Shown piece by piece: positions 10,421 to 24,375 of a DNA stretch of 64,000 bases. This stretch comes from Trifolium pratense (Eukaryota > Streptophyta > Magnoliopsida > Fabales > Fabaceae): positions 14,483,362-14,547,361 of the forward strand of contig NC_060061.1 of the NCBI RefSeq assembly GCF_020283565.1. Reading direction: 5' to 3'. Each line of letters opens with the position of its first letter. The first letter of the stretch is position 1. Both the position numbers and the translations under genes were made by a program. The notes under the pieces were generated by a model. The model was not told the origin of the DNA. It saw only the letters and a program-made list of their open reading frames with translations, and searched no databases.

Positions 10421-11700
10421 TGATATTGTACAGCCTCCTGTGCAGTGATGTCTCTACCTATCAAACACAAATATCATGCGCATAAGATACAACATTTGTA
10501 CGAAACAAAACAAATATGGACAACCAAGACAAATGGAAAAATTATATGGCAACACTCCACAACAAACCAAGACAAAGGAGAAAATTATATGGTATTTGTT
10601 AGTTCTAAGCTCCATTTTGTATTGGTATTTGTTTGGATTTTTGGAAGTGGTCTGTAAGTTTTGTTGGTTGTTATATGTCATTGTTCCTGCCTTTAGTTAT
10701 GTGTCTTTACATAGTGTGTGGTGTTTTTGTGTTCCTGATATGAGAAATTAACACCCAGGAAAGTAAAAATAATAGCTATGAAAATTACTAATGGGCACGT
10801 GAAAGAAGAACAACTTCCAGGCCTCATCAAAAGCAAAACAATGACAAATACATAAACAAAAGGCACTTCTATGCATTGGTAGTAATTTTTAAAATATTAG
10901 TTTGATGATTAAAATAAAAAAAAAAGGCTCAAATCCTCAATACATTTTTTTTTAAGAAAAAGGAAAATTTATTGATAAATACTAGTCAATCATTCAAGCT
11001 AAGTTCACCAAAACAATATTCTAATGTAAATTTATGAATTAAAATAGTTGCCTAACAAAACCAATTTAAATGCAACATTCTAAAGTTGAATCACCACAAG
11101 TAAAGAAACTTCAATGGCAACATCAAGGGTTAACATGATTTACTCAAGCATGTCATATGGAGTGTACAAAGGGGACAAGGATAGATCCAATGAGACCAAA
11201 AAGAATATGAAGAATTTGATCCAACGAATTCAGAGAGAAATCCTTGAGATCATTCACAAGTTCAGATCAGCATACACTACTTTACTATTCTATGAGATTT
11301 TTTCAAATCCTCAATACATAAAAGAACACCAACAACACATCAGTGGAGTGAATTAAAACAACAACCAACACATCTATAAAGGCATATCATAGAGCATAAC
11401 TTCACAACCAACCCACACAACGAATGACAAGTTCAAAATATCAAGCAACAACTAACACCACCACAAATCAATCAATGGTATAAGCACTTGAGTACACACC
11501 TGGGCAAAAGTTTCAATCACACAGATTAGGGCGATTATGGTTGTCCTTCAATAACCGATTCTGTCGTCGACCTCCGATTCTGTCCTTCAATGGCGATTAT
11601 GGTTGTCCTTTTTGACCTCTCACACAAACGTTCGATCTATATGGAACTTGGAACTTCAGCACCTCTCGATCTATATGCCATTGATTTAGGGATTCAATAT
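10421..11700 (-). other. Probable 5' leader and leader intron of the FRS-like gene
   Basis: On the minus strand a splice acceptor (CTGCACAG/GAGG) lies at about 10438, 18 bp before the ATG. A donor (CCCAG/GTGTGTAC) lies at about 11500. The interval 11500-11660 would then be a non-coding 5' exon. It carries two direct copies of GCGATTATGGTTGTCCTT (about 11531 and 11593). Short open frames in between (for example 11114-11356) have no recognisable domain. The gene model is inferred from splice words only. Confidence 0.3.
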
Positions 11701-12610
11701 TTGGAAATTTTGAGAAAACTATTTCTTTTGCAATTTTTTTACACTTAATTGAATTTTCAGAACACTTAAATTTCTTTCTCTATTTTTTTATAGTTAAATT
11801 AATGCCACATAGGCTGGGGTAATAACAAATTTAATGAAGTTTGAGTCATTTTATAATTAACCAATATATAATTTAATAAAATGGTGGGCTTGATATGTAA
11901 TATATAAAAAGATGATTTTTTTATTAATTTAAAAACAAAAACAATTGCCTATAGCAGGTACTTTTCCTTGTGCACCGTGAAAGATTTCTTTCACTCTTTC
12001 ATAATAGACCTTGCCAAAAACATAATAGTAATATAATATCGAAAATAGTACGATCAATGTTATGAAATTTTAAAAAGTTTTTTTTTTTATTAAAATTTTT
12101 GTTTTTATTTTTATTCTCGTAGTCATTGTCAGCTACATTGTAACTTTCTCAAGTAAACTGGCCAAATATGAAAAAGTGTGTTTTCATAATCAACATGTTT
12201 TCATACCATTTGTATTTGATATTTTTGCCTTCCTCGCACCAGGGACTGTCTGTGAGTCTTCTGCAAAGAGTTTAAAAAGTTACAAATAACAATGTTGTGT
12301 CCCATAGAACTATGAATGTTATTTTTAATAGAATTGATTTTGTCATTAAAAAAGAATTAGCGGTATAGCTTATTACGCGTTTGTGTTTCATTCGTACGTA
12401 ATTTCTCTATATTTATTAAACACTAAAAGAGAAAAAAAAAATTGTAACTTATTATATTTTTAACTTTAATTAGGTAGGTACAATTTAATTCAAAAAACTG
12501 TAAGGATCTTATATTATGATTTTTTTTAATAAGCATCTTATATTATGATTTGATTTATGGCGTATAGGAATTTAAAGAATATACATAAGTTACTTTAAAG
12601 TTTATTTACC
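11701..12610. other. Intergenic, AT-rich, no feature
   Basis: Long A/T runs and short open frames only. I see no gene, hairpin or repeat that I can support. Confidence 0.45.
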
Positions 12611-12757
12611 CTGATACAATTTTTTTTTGAAGACGCTAAATTAGCCCACTCAAATTGGTGCCAGGGAGAATCGAACCTCAGACCTCAAGAGGAGCACACT
12701 CCCAGGTCCCAAGCCAATACCAATGCACCAACTCAAATGGGTTTACACTGATACAAT
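12611..12757 (-). mobile_element. tRNA-derived SINE (family C) with 10-bp TSD
   Basis: The body is 12621-12747 (127 bp), flanked on both sides by the identical word CTGATACAAT (12611-12620 and 12748-12757). Read on the minus strand it has an A box-like AGTTGGTGCATTGG, a B box AGGTTCGATTC matching the pol III consensus, and a short A-rich 3' end next to the target duplication. These are the three diagnostic features of a SINE insertion. Confidence 0.85.
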
Positions 12758-15167
12758 ATTATTCCTAAAATATTAAAAAGATCACTACAATGTTTTGTTC
12801 CATATATTTGATTTTAGGTTAAATTGTATTTTTGGTCATCTAATTTTCAGAAAGTTGCAATTTCGGCCTCCTATGTTTCAAAATAGCACTTTTGACCCCT
12901 TATGTTTACCCTTTTGCAAAAGGTCAATTTTGACCAAGTCAACGCTAATGTAGCAAGTCACTTAAATGACTCAGCTGCCACATCAATTTTTTTTGTCACT
13001 TATATTTTATTTTTTTGAAAAAAAAAAGAAAGATAAGACCTTCAACAGTTGTAATGTTCATCCAATGTAGTGTGAGATTTTTCTGTATAATGTTTTGAGA
13101 ATGCTTCTCTATTCTTGCACACCTTCAAATTTGTGGTCAATGTGAGTTTTACACTTATTCTTTATATGCATCAACAAACCCAATAGGTTTATCACATCCT
13201 TTCATACTATTACTGACACTTGTTTAGTTTTTCTTTACATTCCAAAAAAGGTTAAATGTGTTTTTCTATAAAATGGATAAAAGTTTTGTAAGTGATTTTG
13301 ATATTGCTATGTTATAGTGGATTTGAATCGTCTATTTGTGCCCAGCGTTCTTTCATTTTTATAATTTAAATGGTTTTTGATTCACAAAAGAAAAGTAATA
13401 ATGCATAAGAGAGAGAAAAAGATAAATGAATGACTGAGATGAGAACAAAATAAAAAACATGAGAAAAATGGATGAAGAGGATTCTGATCCGGTATAGTGT
13501 TAGTATGAAGTTTAAAATAGTTTGCCTTTTGTATGTAGATAGAAAGTAGAGCCTTCTAAATTCTGAAAGGGCATGCTAAAAATTACTTGTTGTTTTAGAG
13601 TTTGTTTGATCTATAAAATGTAAGTACTTTACAGAACATTACAAAACAAAGTTTAAAGTATAGAATAAATTTTGTTTTGTACGATGTTTGGTAGACAAAA
13701 TGTTATTTTGGTATTTTAAACAATTTGTGCAGAAGACAAAAAGTTGTCTTTTAGTTCAATGGTGGACACAAATTTTAGTGTTTTTTCTCTGGTCCTTTGA
13801 CCCACAATATATTCAGTCTCAGGAATAATTTTAAAATAAAAAACACTACCGCTGAAGTTATACTATATAGTCTCTTATTTTTTAACCGATTAAATAGGTC
13901 AATGTAGGAGACCAGAAAAGCAAGCCACTAAAGTGCACGTGATTTTGAAGTGAGACCATTTTTTTTATGTCTTAGTCTGAACTTGATTCAATTAATCGTG
14001 TCATTTCACTTTCTATTTTTTTTAGATTAAAATTAATCGCACATTATATGAAATTATAACATAATTAGTCGTTTAAGTCATAATCACATTTACAATTACA
14101 AGAGTTACCAAAAAAATGAAAAAGTATTTCATTATAATCATATACAAGCCCTTAGGGACGGATTCAAGGGGTAGCAAGGGTGGGGTTTGGCCCCTCCCTC
14201 CCACCCCTAATGTTGTATATACTATATATTTAAAGTTGTTATTTTATACATAATAATTATTAATAGACTATAATTTTTATGTATAATCATAGTGTAAACT
14301 AATTCTCATAAATAAATCAATGTAAAATAGTTTTATATGGGTATAATTTAATCCTTACTTATATAAATTTCAATTAAATTTTATGCAATATTTATTTAAA
14401 AAAATGGTCAGTCCCCCGTTTGGTTAGTTTCTGGATCCTTCCCTGCAAGCCCTACCCAATGCATGTGTAGAGTGTGCGGCTACATTTTAAATAGATGATC
14501 ATTCTTTTAAAAAAAAATTGCACGTTTTTTTATTATGAATCCGTCTTTATTATTCGAATAGACCTTTAAATAGTTACTTGAAGCCGATTCTAATCATAAT
14601 ATACGCACCAAACAAATCCTTAATTACTTTAACTTATTTAAATTTTGGAAAAAACTAACATGTGCTCTTAAGATACTTATTAGTGTACGAAGATAGTAGC
14701 TTTATATGCGATATGATGCACTTTATTACTTTAGAAGTCAAAAATTATTTTATCAAATACTTAATTACTATTTCAAGCATCCTTAACATGCGGCATAAGA
14801 CACCGTATTACTATTAGAATCACCCTTAATTTTTTATTCACAACAGATATCCCCTACCCCCCTTCTTCGAAAACTTTGAGAGCTGGGGAAAGCGGTAGTA
14901 ATACCAACTTTTTTTTTGTTTCGTTGGTGAGTGGTAGTAGTAAATACCAACTTGGAGTACTTCTTACACCAAAATGGAATGATGCGCATGCTTAAAAACA
15001 AGCCGATGGCTCCACCTACCAGCCACATGTCAAATAATTAGAGTTTAAAGACACATGACATATATACCGGTGTAAAATATAGTAGTACTATTTTTTTATA
15101 TATATTTAAAATAAACTATATTTATTCGTTCTAATTGATAGAGTATACCGATACAATATAAATTCGT
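12758..15167. other. Intergenic region with decayed repeats
   Basis: About 12815-12990 resembles a single end of another Mutator-type element: it has GTATTTTTGGTCATC and TTTTGACCCCTTATG words followed by a TCAACG/GCCACATC segment. I found no matching opposite arm. About 14155-14460 has a GGGGTAGCAAGGGTGGGG block, which looks like an old transposon remnant. No coding region is supported, including the 64-codon minus frame at 14834-15028. Confidence 0.4.
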
Positions 15168-15318
15168 AACTGTTAGTTGATTTAATGATGATTGATGTTG
15201 TGCTTAGTAGGAGTACCACAGTTCGATATCCGCAACTGCGATTAAGAGTGAGATAAAACCACTTGACGTTAGAATTGCCCGCTAAACCTGATTAGACGGA
15301 TATTGAAGGTGAAAAAAA
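15168..15318 (+). mobile_element. tRNA-derived SINE (family B), near full length
   Basis: A box-like TTAGTTGATTTAATGATGA, then B box-like CAGTTCGATATCCGCAACTG at about 15219-15238, then a shared 3' body (AAACCACTTGACGTTAGAA) and a short A-rich tail. The family matches the truncated copy at 6781. A possible short AATATAA target duplication is too weak to rely on. Confidence 0.65.
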
Positions 15319-15917
15319 TATAATAAACAAGGCGGAAAAAATATAAAATGATATTTTTTGATAAATTATTAAATACCACTAAAGTTAAATACCACTAAAG
15401 ATATTGGAATATGAAAAGTGGAGTTTAATTATATACTCCGTCCCAAAATATAAGAGGAAATTGATTAAATAGAGTTGATGTATTTAGTCCAAGATATTGT
15501 AATTGATAAATTGTATTATTAAATGATGAGTATTCAATTATCTAAACATTAAATTTTTTACATCATTAAATGCATATTTCTATTTTTAGATGCCCTTAGT
15601 GCACAAGTTAACATACCTTTTATGAAATTGGCAGTCAAAGTGATAGATATAATTGTGGAGTCAATATCATATCATCATACAATAATGAATTGAATTTAAT
15701 TAGGCATGTGAACTCATAGAAAAAAGTTATGAACAATCCATAACGTCTTTTACGTCACTGTGTCAGAGAACAAAGAAGCTGACTGGAAAGAGCGAAAGAA
15801 AAAGCCCGAAACCAAAAGGAAGTCGGTGGTGTATTCTTCAGATTCAGTCTTCACAATTTATACATCCCTTTCCGCGTTCACCTTTCTCTTTCTCTTTCTC
15901 GTAATTCACTATTCGCC
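15319..15917. other. CAMTA upstream region
   Basis: About 15437 has a Stowaway-like end (ACTCCGTCCCAAAATATAAG), but its partner end is too decayed to place. The last 170 bp, with GA- and CT-rich tracts, are probably the 5' UTR of the CAMTA gene that follows. No separate gene seen. Confidence 0.4.
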
Positions 15918-18900
15918 ATGGCGGACCCTCCTTCTCGCGCACTACCTCCTCGACCAGGTCACAACTTCAATCCTCTTTGATTTCAATTCTGATTGTATGT
16001 TATGTGATTTTGGAATCGTCTTTGTTAATCGATTATATCAGATTATAAGTTTTTGTGAAATTCTGTTTTGGTTTGTTTTAGAGGATTAGGGTTTTTAATT
16101 ACTTTGTTGACTTAATTATGTTTATAAGGTCACAATGAAGAAAACTGTTGTTGATTGTGTTTAGGTTACTATGAGATGTTAATGTGAATTATTGCTTAGA
16201 CTAGAAATTGACTTCAATAGACTATTTTTTTTTTTTTTGTAGAATGAAATTATTTTTGTTCTCAAATTATTCTAATCGACTGAAAATTTGCAATATGAGC
16301 TTGTAGTGGTTTGCTTTGCATCTGGTTTTCTAGTTGGCTGGATTTCAAATTATAAATGAATTGTATACTTAACTTGCCAATTAGCGGTACAGCTGAATTA
16401 TTGCAGTTTTGAACTTTGTATTGTTTATTGTGATTGTGTATGTGGTAATAAGTGAGAAAGGATCCTCTCCAGTAATTGCGAGTATCCTGTGCAATCTATA
16501 CCATTTATTTGTTTTTTAAAATTGAAATTGCATGTACAAAAATTTAAGGAGTGGTTCAGATTCCACTGGAGGGAGTAAATTACTGCAGAGAATTTGCTCT
16601 CGTAATAAGTAAAGTAACCAATTTGCTAATGGAATGCTGTATTTAATTATTTATCAATTTATCAATGTGCAGATTTTCAGCAGTTACAATTCGAAGCCCA
16701 GCATCGGTGGTTACGCCCTGCGGAAATATTGGAAATTCTTCGTAATTATCAGATGTTTCAAATCACACCTGAACCACCTAGCAGGCCACCAAGTATGATT
16801 TATGCCTATGTTATGTTTAGTTTATTAGTACCACCCTTTTGAGTCTTGTCCATATATCTGCCCTCTGTGTACAAATTGCTTAAGAGTTAAGAAGCTTAAA
16901 ATCAATAATCCTCTTAATTGTTTGTAGCAACTTTCTGATGTTCTCTTGACCAACCTTCTAGATGCCAATTGCGGAGGCTGTACTTGGCTGTCTTCGTCTT
17001 TAGATTCAACTGAATTCTTATACTAGTTGTCTCCTTGTAATTCTGTGGAGTTTTCTAATGTTAATTGATTGAACTTAAATACATTCTGTTATATATTTCA
17101 ATTAAAGAATACGAGCACTTCTAGGCAAAGGACACCTATTATTTTCTTATCAGAATTTTTTTCTGTAGTTTGTAAGGTGTTATTAGTAATTTTTTGTTCA
17201 TGCTAATGTTTTGCTTCATAGTTAGCTTTAGTTCATTTTTTTTTTTTTTTTGCATTTATTGTTACTTCATGTTCGCAAAGTACTTTTTGACATGTATGTT
17301 TGACGATTTCAGGTGGATCACTTTTTCTTTTTGATCGGAAGGTTTTGAGATACTTCAGAAAGGATGGACACAACTGGAGAAAGAAGAAAGACGGAAAAAC
17401 TGTGAGGGAAGCTCATGAAAAGTTGAAGGTAATCATGGAATTTACTTTGGTTTTGAGTCTGTAGTTAATAAAAGCTGCGAGGGAGACACACACACACACA
17501 CACACAGGATAACTCAAATTATTTTTGCCAATCTTCTCTGATCGAAAAATAAGTCTTTCTGCTTTAAAATAATGATTTGCTTTGATTGTAATATATCCTT
17601 CAAATATAGGTGGGAAGTATTGATGTGTTACACTGCTACTATGCCCATGGAGAAGAGAATGAAAATTTTCAGAGGCGGAGCTATTGGATGCTTGAACCGT
17701 GAGTATGGTGACATATTTTACTTTTTAATATCACAGTACGTCAACATTTCACATAGCAGTACCATGCCGAGCGTCCAAGTACTGCATTAGTGCATTTTTA
17801 ATTGTCCATTATAATAACTGTATATTATTTAAGTTTAACAGTTTTCTTTTCCCTTAGCAAATTTTCAAGTTTCCAATGAAGTTTTACTTATATTTTTTAT
17901 TTTTCTTAAAATTAATCAGCTCACGATCTTCTGAATAATTTCTTACTGCAGGGATATGATGCATATAGTATTTGTCCACTACTTGGATGTTAAGGTAATT
18001 TTGGTTCTTTTATTTATTTCACACTGTTGTTAATTTCTGGTGGTATTTCCTTTCTCACATGTTGGTTTATAGAAAACATTGTTATCCTTAATAGCATGTT
18101 AAGTTATATTTTTAAAGAATATTTATTTCTTTGATAAAATTAGTGTTGGTATGTGACTTGATATAAAAGATTTAAGATCTTTAGTCTGAATTGTCACATC
18201 ACACCTCACTTGAGCAAGCCAAGTATACCGATCCTTAGCTTGGTTTTGTTAATTTTTACTGTTAATTTAACCTGTGTAGGAGCTAGTAGCTTGGTTTTTA
18301 TTTCATGAAATCAGGAAGAAAACCCGTGAAGCTAATTTTGACTACTTGCTTGTTTGATGACTTATTAATAGATATTTTATGGTTTATTCATCTTTCAGGT
18401 TAACAAGACCAATATTGGTGCAAGCACAGATACTAAAGGGGTTACATCAGATTCTCAAAACGGCAGTTCTGTGTCATCTGGCTTTCCTGCAAATTATGGT
18501 AACATGCCTTCGGGAAGTGCGGATGCCATGAGCCCAACAAGCACTTTAACTTCTTTATGTGAAGATGCAGATTCAGGTAATTCTGATATAATATCTAATG
18601 GATGATGCAGTATAAAACATGATCCTTATAATCTGATTTGACATACCAAGGCTTTAAATATCCCAGTTCACTATTGCACCATATAATTGCATATGCAACA
18701 TGTAATAATTACATAACAGTTTGGGTCATTTGGTCACTGCTAAAAGATTAAAACGAATGTCTTCCCAGAGGATATTCATCAAGCAAGCTCGGGATTTCAC
18801 ACTTTTCGTGAGTCACAAAATCTGGGGAATGGTCCACTGATGGATAAGGTTGATGCTCGTTCAAATAGTTCATATCTTACACATCCCTTTTCAGGTTACT

Positions 18901-21900
18901 TTGTCCTTTTTTTTCTTAATTTTATTTTTGGTGTAAGATAATGATCTTGTTACTTTTATTTAATATTTAATATATAGCAATGTCTATATGATTTTTCTAG
19001 GATTTGACGTTTGAATTTTGTTGTATATTTTGAAAATAATTTCAGGTGATCATGGTCAGTTATCGTTTTCAGGACCAAATTACCTCCCACTTGTTCAGGG
19101 GGGTAAATCCAATCAAAGTGGTGCTACATATGCCGAGGGTCAGAGAGCACTCAACATAGCATCCTGGGACAATGTCATGGAGAAATCTGCAGGATTGCAT
19201 ACTGATCCCTCCCTTGTATCATCTAATTCTATTCCATCAAGTTCAATGGGGAACATCATTGAACAAGAACATTCCGTCTTTACTGAAGGAAGGGCCTCAC
19301 AGAGTCTCCATTCAAATTGGCAGGTACTTACTGTTACTGCTAGTGTTATCTTTGACTGTGAGTGTTATTGCTTGATATCAATGGATTTACAAGAGGTTAT
19401 AGACATCGACTTTGTAATGTATAAGATGATCTATGGAATGTGAGATCTGACATTTTGAAGTTCAGATTGCTCTTGAGATTTATTGGGCTGTTGAAGTGGC
19501 CTGGGAATACAGATACTCCCTTTCAAGGAAGTTAGTCATTCGGCCATGTGTATCGATAATCTCAAAATAGTAGAATATGGTGAATCAGCGTGTATCGGTA
19601 ATATACATGTGTAGAGCACTAAATGTTTTGATTTGACTTTGAAATCATAGAAATGCTATTACATAGTAGGGTTTACCTTATCATTTTATTGTTAACTTTT
19701 TTATTTGACCGTGATCCTAATGTGTCCTTTTTTAACCTGTTGAGTGACAGTTTAGTAGCTTGAAGCCTTGAACTATTGCCAAATACCTTGTGGGCGGCAG
19801 TGTCAAGTCAATTTTATATTTGATTTACCTACACCAGTTTCTGAGATTCAGCAAAATGAATAACTATTTCCATTTTGTTGTTTGAATTGTTGATCCAGAT
19901 TCCTTTTGAAGACAATACAGGAGAATTTCCTAAATGGAGCTTTACTCAGTCGTTGAATTTGGAATTTGAATCTGATTATTCCACTGAACTACTGGGAAAA
20001 GAAACTAATAATGCAAGTTCAGAAATTGGTCCTGACCTATTTTGTTTTAATTTTGAACCAAAAGAGCAGTCTGTGCAGCAAAACTTGTCAAAGGAGCATA
20101 CACCTGCACAATCTCAGGATGCACTAAAATCTGAGTATGGAGTTCATGGTGAACACAGTGCCAACTATTCCTTGAACATGAAGCATGCTTTTATGGAGGC
20201 AGAGAGCCTGAAGAAGGTTGATAGCTTCTCTAGGTGGATTTCTAAAGAACTTGCAGCGGTGGATGATCTGCACATGCAGTCTTCCCCTGGTATTTCATGG
20301 GGCACGGATGAATGTGGGAATGTGATAGATGATACCTCATTGAACCTGTCCCTGTCTCAAGACCAACTGTTTAGCATACATGATTTTTCACCTAAATGGG
20401 CTTATGCTGGATCAGAAATTGAGGTACTTATCATGTGCAACAAATTACATGCAAAAGATATGCACATAAATATCTAAAGGAAACTCACTATATCGTACAT
20501 AACTAATTCCTTATTCCCAATCCCAGCATATCTAATAGAAGACAAAACCACAAAATAATACATGTTTGCCTAAAAATTATAGAATTGAGTGAATCTCACA
20601 TCTAAGTTGATACTCTGTTTATTTATCAACTCTTGTTCCGGTCAGATGCATATATTTATTCTTTCATATTTGGACTTTTCTCGTCTTATATAATTATTTT
20701 GTATTTCATGATGTATTGTGATGATTTCAAAGTTTGCTTTATAATTTTATACATGATTATGGTTTTACTCTTTTTTCTGTTCTTTCCTGCTACAACATGC
20801 ATTGTAGTTCTAATGACATACTTGTCCTATTCAAAACTATACAGGTGTTGATTATTGGAACATTTTTGAAGAGTAAACCAGAGGTGGCAACATGTAACTG
20901 GTCCTGTATGTTTGGGGAAGTGGAAGTACCAGCTACGGTTTTAGCTAATGGAATTCTGTGCTGTCAAGCTCCACCTCATGTGATTGGACGGATCCCTTTC
21001 TACGTAACCTTTTCGAATAGATTTGCTTGTAGTGAAGTTCGGGAATTTGAGTTTAGAGAGGGCTTTACTAGGAATGTAGATTTGGCAGATTTTTTTAACA
21101 GCTCAACTGAAATGACGCTTCATTTGCAACTGGAAGAGTTACTTACTTTGAATTCAGTGCATCTTTCCGATCAAGTTTTTGAGGATGATATGGAGAAAAG
21201 AAACTTGATTCTTAAGCTTATTTCATTGAAAGAGGAAGAGGAATATTTGAGTAATGAGGAGCCAACTGGAGACATGAATATATCAAAACACAGGATGGAG
21301 GCGCATATATTTCACAGGCAGGTTAAGGAGAAGCTGTACTCGTGGCTTCTTCACAAAGTAACTGAAACTGGTAAAGGGCCTCACGTGTTTGGTAAAGATG
21401 GGCAAGGTGTATTACATTTAGTTGCTGCTCTTGGTTATGATTGGGCCATAGCACCAATTGTAACTTCTGGAGTTAATATAAACTTCCGTGATGTGAATGG
21501 ATGTACGGCTCTACACTGGGCTGCATCCTGTGGCAGGTACGGAGACGATATATTTCCCTTATTGTTTTGAGTACATTCTGCATGTTGCAACTACTTTTTT
21601 TGTTAAAACTTCCTTTGCTACACAGCCTACACTGCAAGTCTCCATTTTTTGGGAATTTTGGAATTTTGAATTTGATTGCATATGAAGCCATTAGGGGATA
21701 CAAAAATTTCATCCATTGACCTGTTTGTAAATCAGACACAGAAATATACACAATGCAAATACATACTATTTTGATGCCTAGTTCACAGTGTTTTTTTCAG
21801 GCATGTAAATGTAAATTAGCTCAAATTTTTTCTTGACAAAATTACGTTGGTCCGCGAAAGGCGGGGTTGATGATTCTCTCTAGATTCTATGAAACCTTAA

Positions 21901-23314
21901 GTATTATTGAAAGAGTATTGCTTTTTAAACTGTCATATAATGTAAATTTAGCATAACATGAATTGGTTCTTTATGCTAATTATTTGTTATATGCTCAGGG
22001 AGCGAACGGTTGTTCTCCTTGTCTCCATGGGTGCCGCTGCTGGAGCATTGACTGACCCATGTACAGCATTCCCTTCAGGAAGAACACCTGCAGATATTGC
22101 TTCTAGCTGTGGCCACAAAGGAATTTCAGGTTTTCTTGCCGAGTCATTATTAACTAGCCACCTTGAATCACTCACCGTGGATGATGTGAATAAAGATGGT
22201 GCAAAAGAAACTTTGGGAATGAAAGCAGTACAGACGATTTCAGAACGAATTGCAACACCTGTGTTTAGTGGGGATATACCAGATCCAGATGCTATCTGCC
22301 TTAAGGATTCTCTCGATGCTGTCCGGAATGCTACACAAGCTGCTGATAGAATACATCAAGTATATAGAATGCAATCATTTCAAAGAAAGCAGTTAGCTCA
22401 GTATGAAGGCGACGATGAGTTTGGATTGTCAGATCAGCAAGCTCTTTCGGTTCTTGCCTCTAAGGCATCCAAATCTGGTCATGGGGATGGTTCAGTCAAT
22501 GCTGCTGCAATACAAATACAGAAAAAGTTCCGTGGCTGGACAAAGAGAAAAGAATTCCTGTTCATTCGTCAAAGAGTTGTTAAAATTCAGGTCCATCCAG
22601 CTGCTCTCTTTCTTAGATTGTCTGTTTATTTTATGTATGCTCGTGCTTTTCTGCCCAGTTTCGATCGAAGGCTGGGGACTGAGTACACCTATAGATATAA
22701 CTTTTATTTTTTTGCTTCCTTTTCTTATTACTTGTGGATACATTTGATACGTTCTTCTACTGACCCTGAAATCCATGGTGTTAAAGGCTCATGTAAGAGG
22801 TCACCAAGTAAGAAAGAAGTATAAATCAATTATCTGGTCTGTGGGCATCCTGGAGAAGGTTGTAATACGGTGGAGGCGCAAGGGCAGCGGTTTACGTGGA
22901 TTTCGACCAGATGCTGTTATTAAGGCCCCCAACCAACCAAGCAATGATCCTGTGAAGGAGGATGATTATGATTTTCTCAAGGAAGGGAGGAAACAGAGTG
23001 AAGAAAGGTTCCAAAAGGCCCTTTCAAGGGTTAAGTCCATGGTTCAGTATCCAGAGGCCCGGGCCCAGTACAGGCGACTGCTAAATGTAGTAGACGATTT
23101 CCGTCAAACCAAGGTATTTTCGAACACGTTTTATGTTATGCATAAGCTTAACAAATATTTTTGGCTTAGTGACATTTTCTTTTGTCATCTCATATAGCAG
23201 GCATCTACTTCAAGTCCGATAAGTTCGGAAGAGGCAGTTGATGGTGTTGAGGATTTGATTGATATTGACATGCTTTTCGATGATGATAATTTCTTACCTA
23301 TAGTATTCGATTGA
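15918..23314 (+). CDS. CAMTA: CAMTA calmodulin-binding transcription activator
   Basis: Calcium/calmodulin-regulated nuclear transcription factor that binds CGCG-type promoter elements through its CG-1 domain. Thirteen coding exons: 15918-15957, 16673-16792, 17313-17428, 17610-17698, 17952-17994, 18399-18576, 18769-18894, 19046-19323, 19899-20423, 20845-21536, 21999-22590, 22787-23113 and 23201-23314. All junctions are in phase; product 1079 aa. Domains in order: CG-1 (exons 2-5; QHRWLRPAEILEILRNY, LFLFDRKVLRYFRKDGHNW, VHYLDVK); a long variable middle; TIG/IPT fold (exon 10; VLIIGTFLKSKPE); ankyrin repeats (GCTALHWAASCGR, TPADIASSCGHKG); two IQ motifs (IQIQKKFRGWTKRKEF and IQAHVRGHQVRKKY); then the calmodulin-binding helix SVGILEKVVIRWRRKGSGLR. 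The CG-1 sequence and domain set suit the CAMTA1/2/3 clade; the exact orthologue is not determined. The start follows typical CAMTA N-termini closely. Confidence 0.95.
17486..17506. repeat. (AC)n microsatellite in CAMTA intron 3
   Basis: Uninterrupted AC dinucleotide run of about ten units, 58 bp into the intron. Likely length-polymorphic. Confidence 0.9.
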
Positions 23315-24375
23315 TCATTGGTGGTGGCTACTTCAATCCTTTCTTCTGTTAATAGATGTCCCGTCAGTTTTATTTTTGCACGGGAAACATCTTACATAGT
23401 GTATATAACTGCTTGGATCCTAGGGTGTCATGTTTGTACCAAAAGTTAGTTGGATCCTAGGTTGGGTGGTATAAATAGATTGTGAAAACTAGAATATCCA
23501 TTCAGGTTTGACAGTTAAATACTGAAATCTTGACAAGATTTGATTTTATATATGTGGATATCTATATATAACATAGGGTTTGAAAAAGTTATCAATACAT
23601 CATTTTGTATTCTTAATCTTGTCCCGGTTTCAATTTTGCGTTTGGTCCAAAATAGCTGATGTTACTGTTATGGTGTTGGTATATTGGGGGTAAGGATCTC
23701 TATTTCTTGTTATGGTGTGAAATATTGGGGTGAAGATAACTCCATTTCTTGATGGAAATGTGAATTTCATTAATGGTGTTTTTTTATTTTATTTTTATGA
23801 CATCATTAATGCTGTTTTTGGTGTATAAAAATACAGGAACAAATTGTCTCCGGTCACTTTTTTCTCCCATTTTTCTCCCATTAAATCTAAATCATTCATG
23901 AAAGGTGGATTTTAACACTTGATGCTCTCCATTTCGTCATTGAAATAAGATCAGTTTCTTTTTTCTTTTGTTACATAAATAAGATTAGTTTCTATTTTTT
24001 TTGTTACAAGATTAGTTTCTATTTACGTTCAGATTAGAATTATAAATCAAGTTCATACAAAATTAAAAGCACTAAAACAAGCATGTTAAGATGTATTTAT
24101 CTCAATTTTCTTTTGCTAGTAACATGTTGATTTTGTGGTTGTATCTTGATTTTCCTCCTTGTCCACCTAAGTTGAGCGATTCTTAAGTTAATATGTGGTG
24201 TAAAAGTAATGATAAAATGCATGACAAATCAAACTTTTCTATAGGGAATGAAACTTAAATGATGCAATATAAGAAAAATAAAAATAAAACTCGGTTTCCT
24301 AATATGTTGGTATAGACATTTGTATTTGAAAAATATCGTTGATACCACAGACTTTATAGATCTCTAGTTTCCAAA
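23315..24375. other. CAMTA 3' region and intergenic DNA
   Basis: The first few hundred bases are probably the CAMTA 3' UTR. GGATCCTAGG-type words are repeated at about 23417 and 23453. The rest is AT-rich without coding potential or clear repeats. Confidence 0.4.

Noticed and set aside
15760..16089. 109-codon plus ORF at the CAMTA start
   Set aside because: Out of frame with the CAMTA first exon at 15918 and running into intron 1; the CG-1 continuation supports the other frame.
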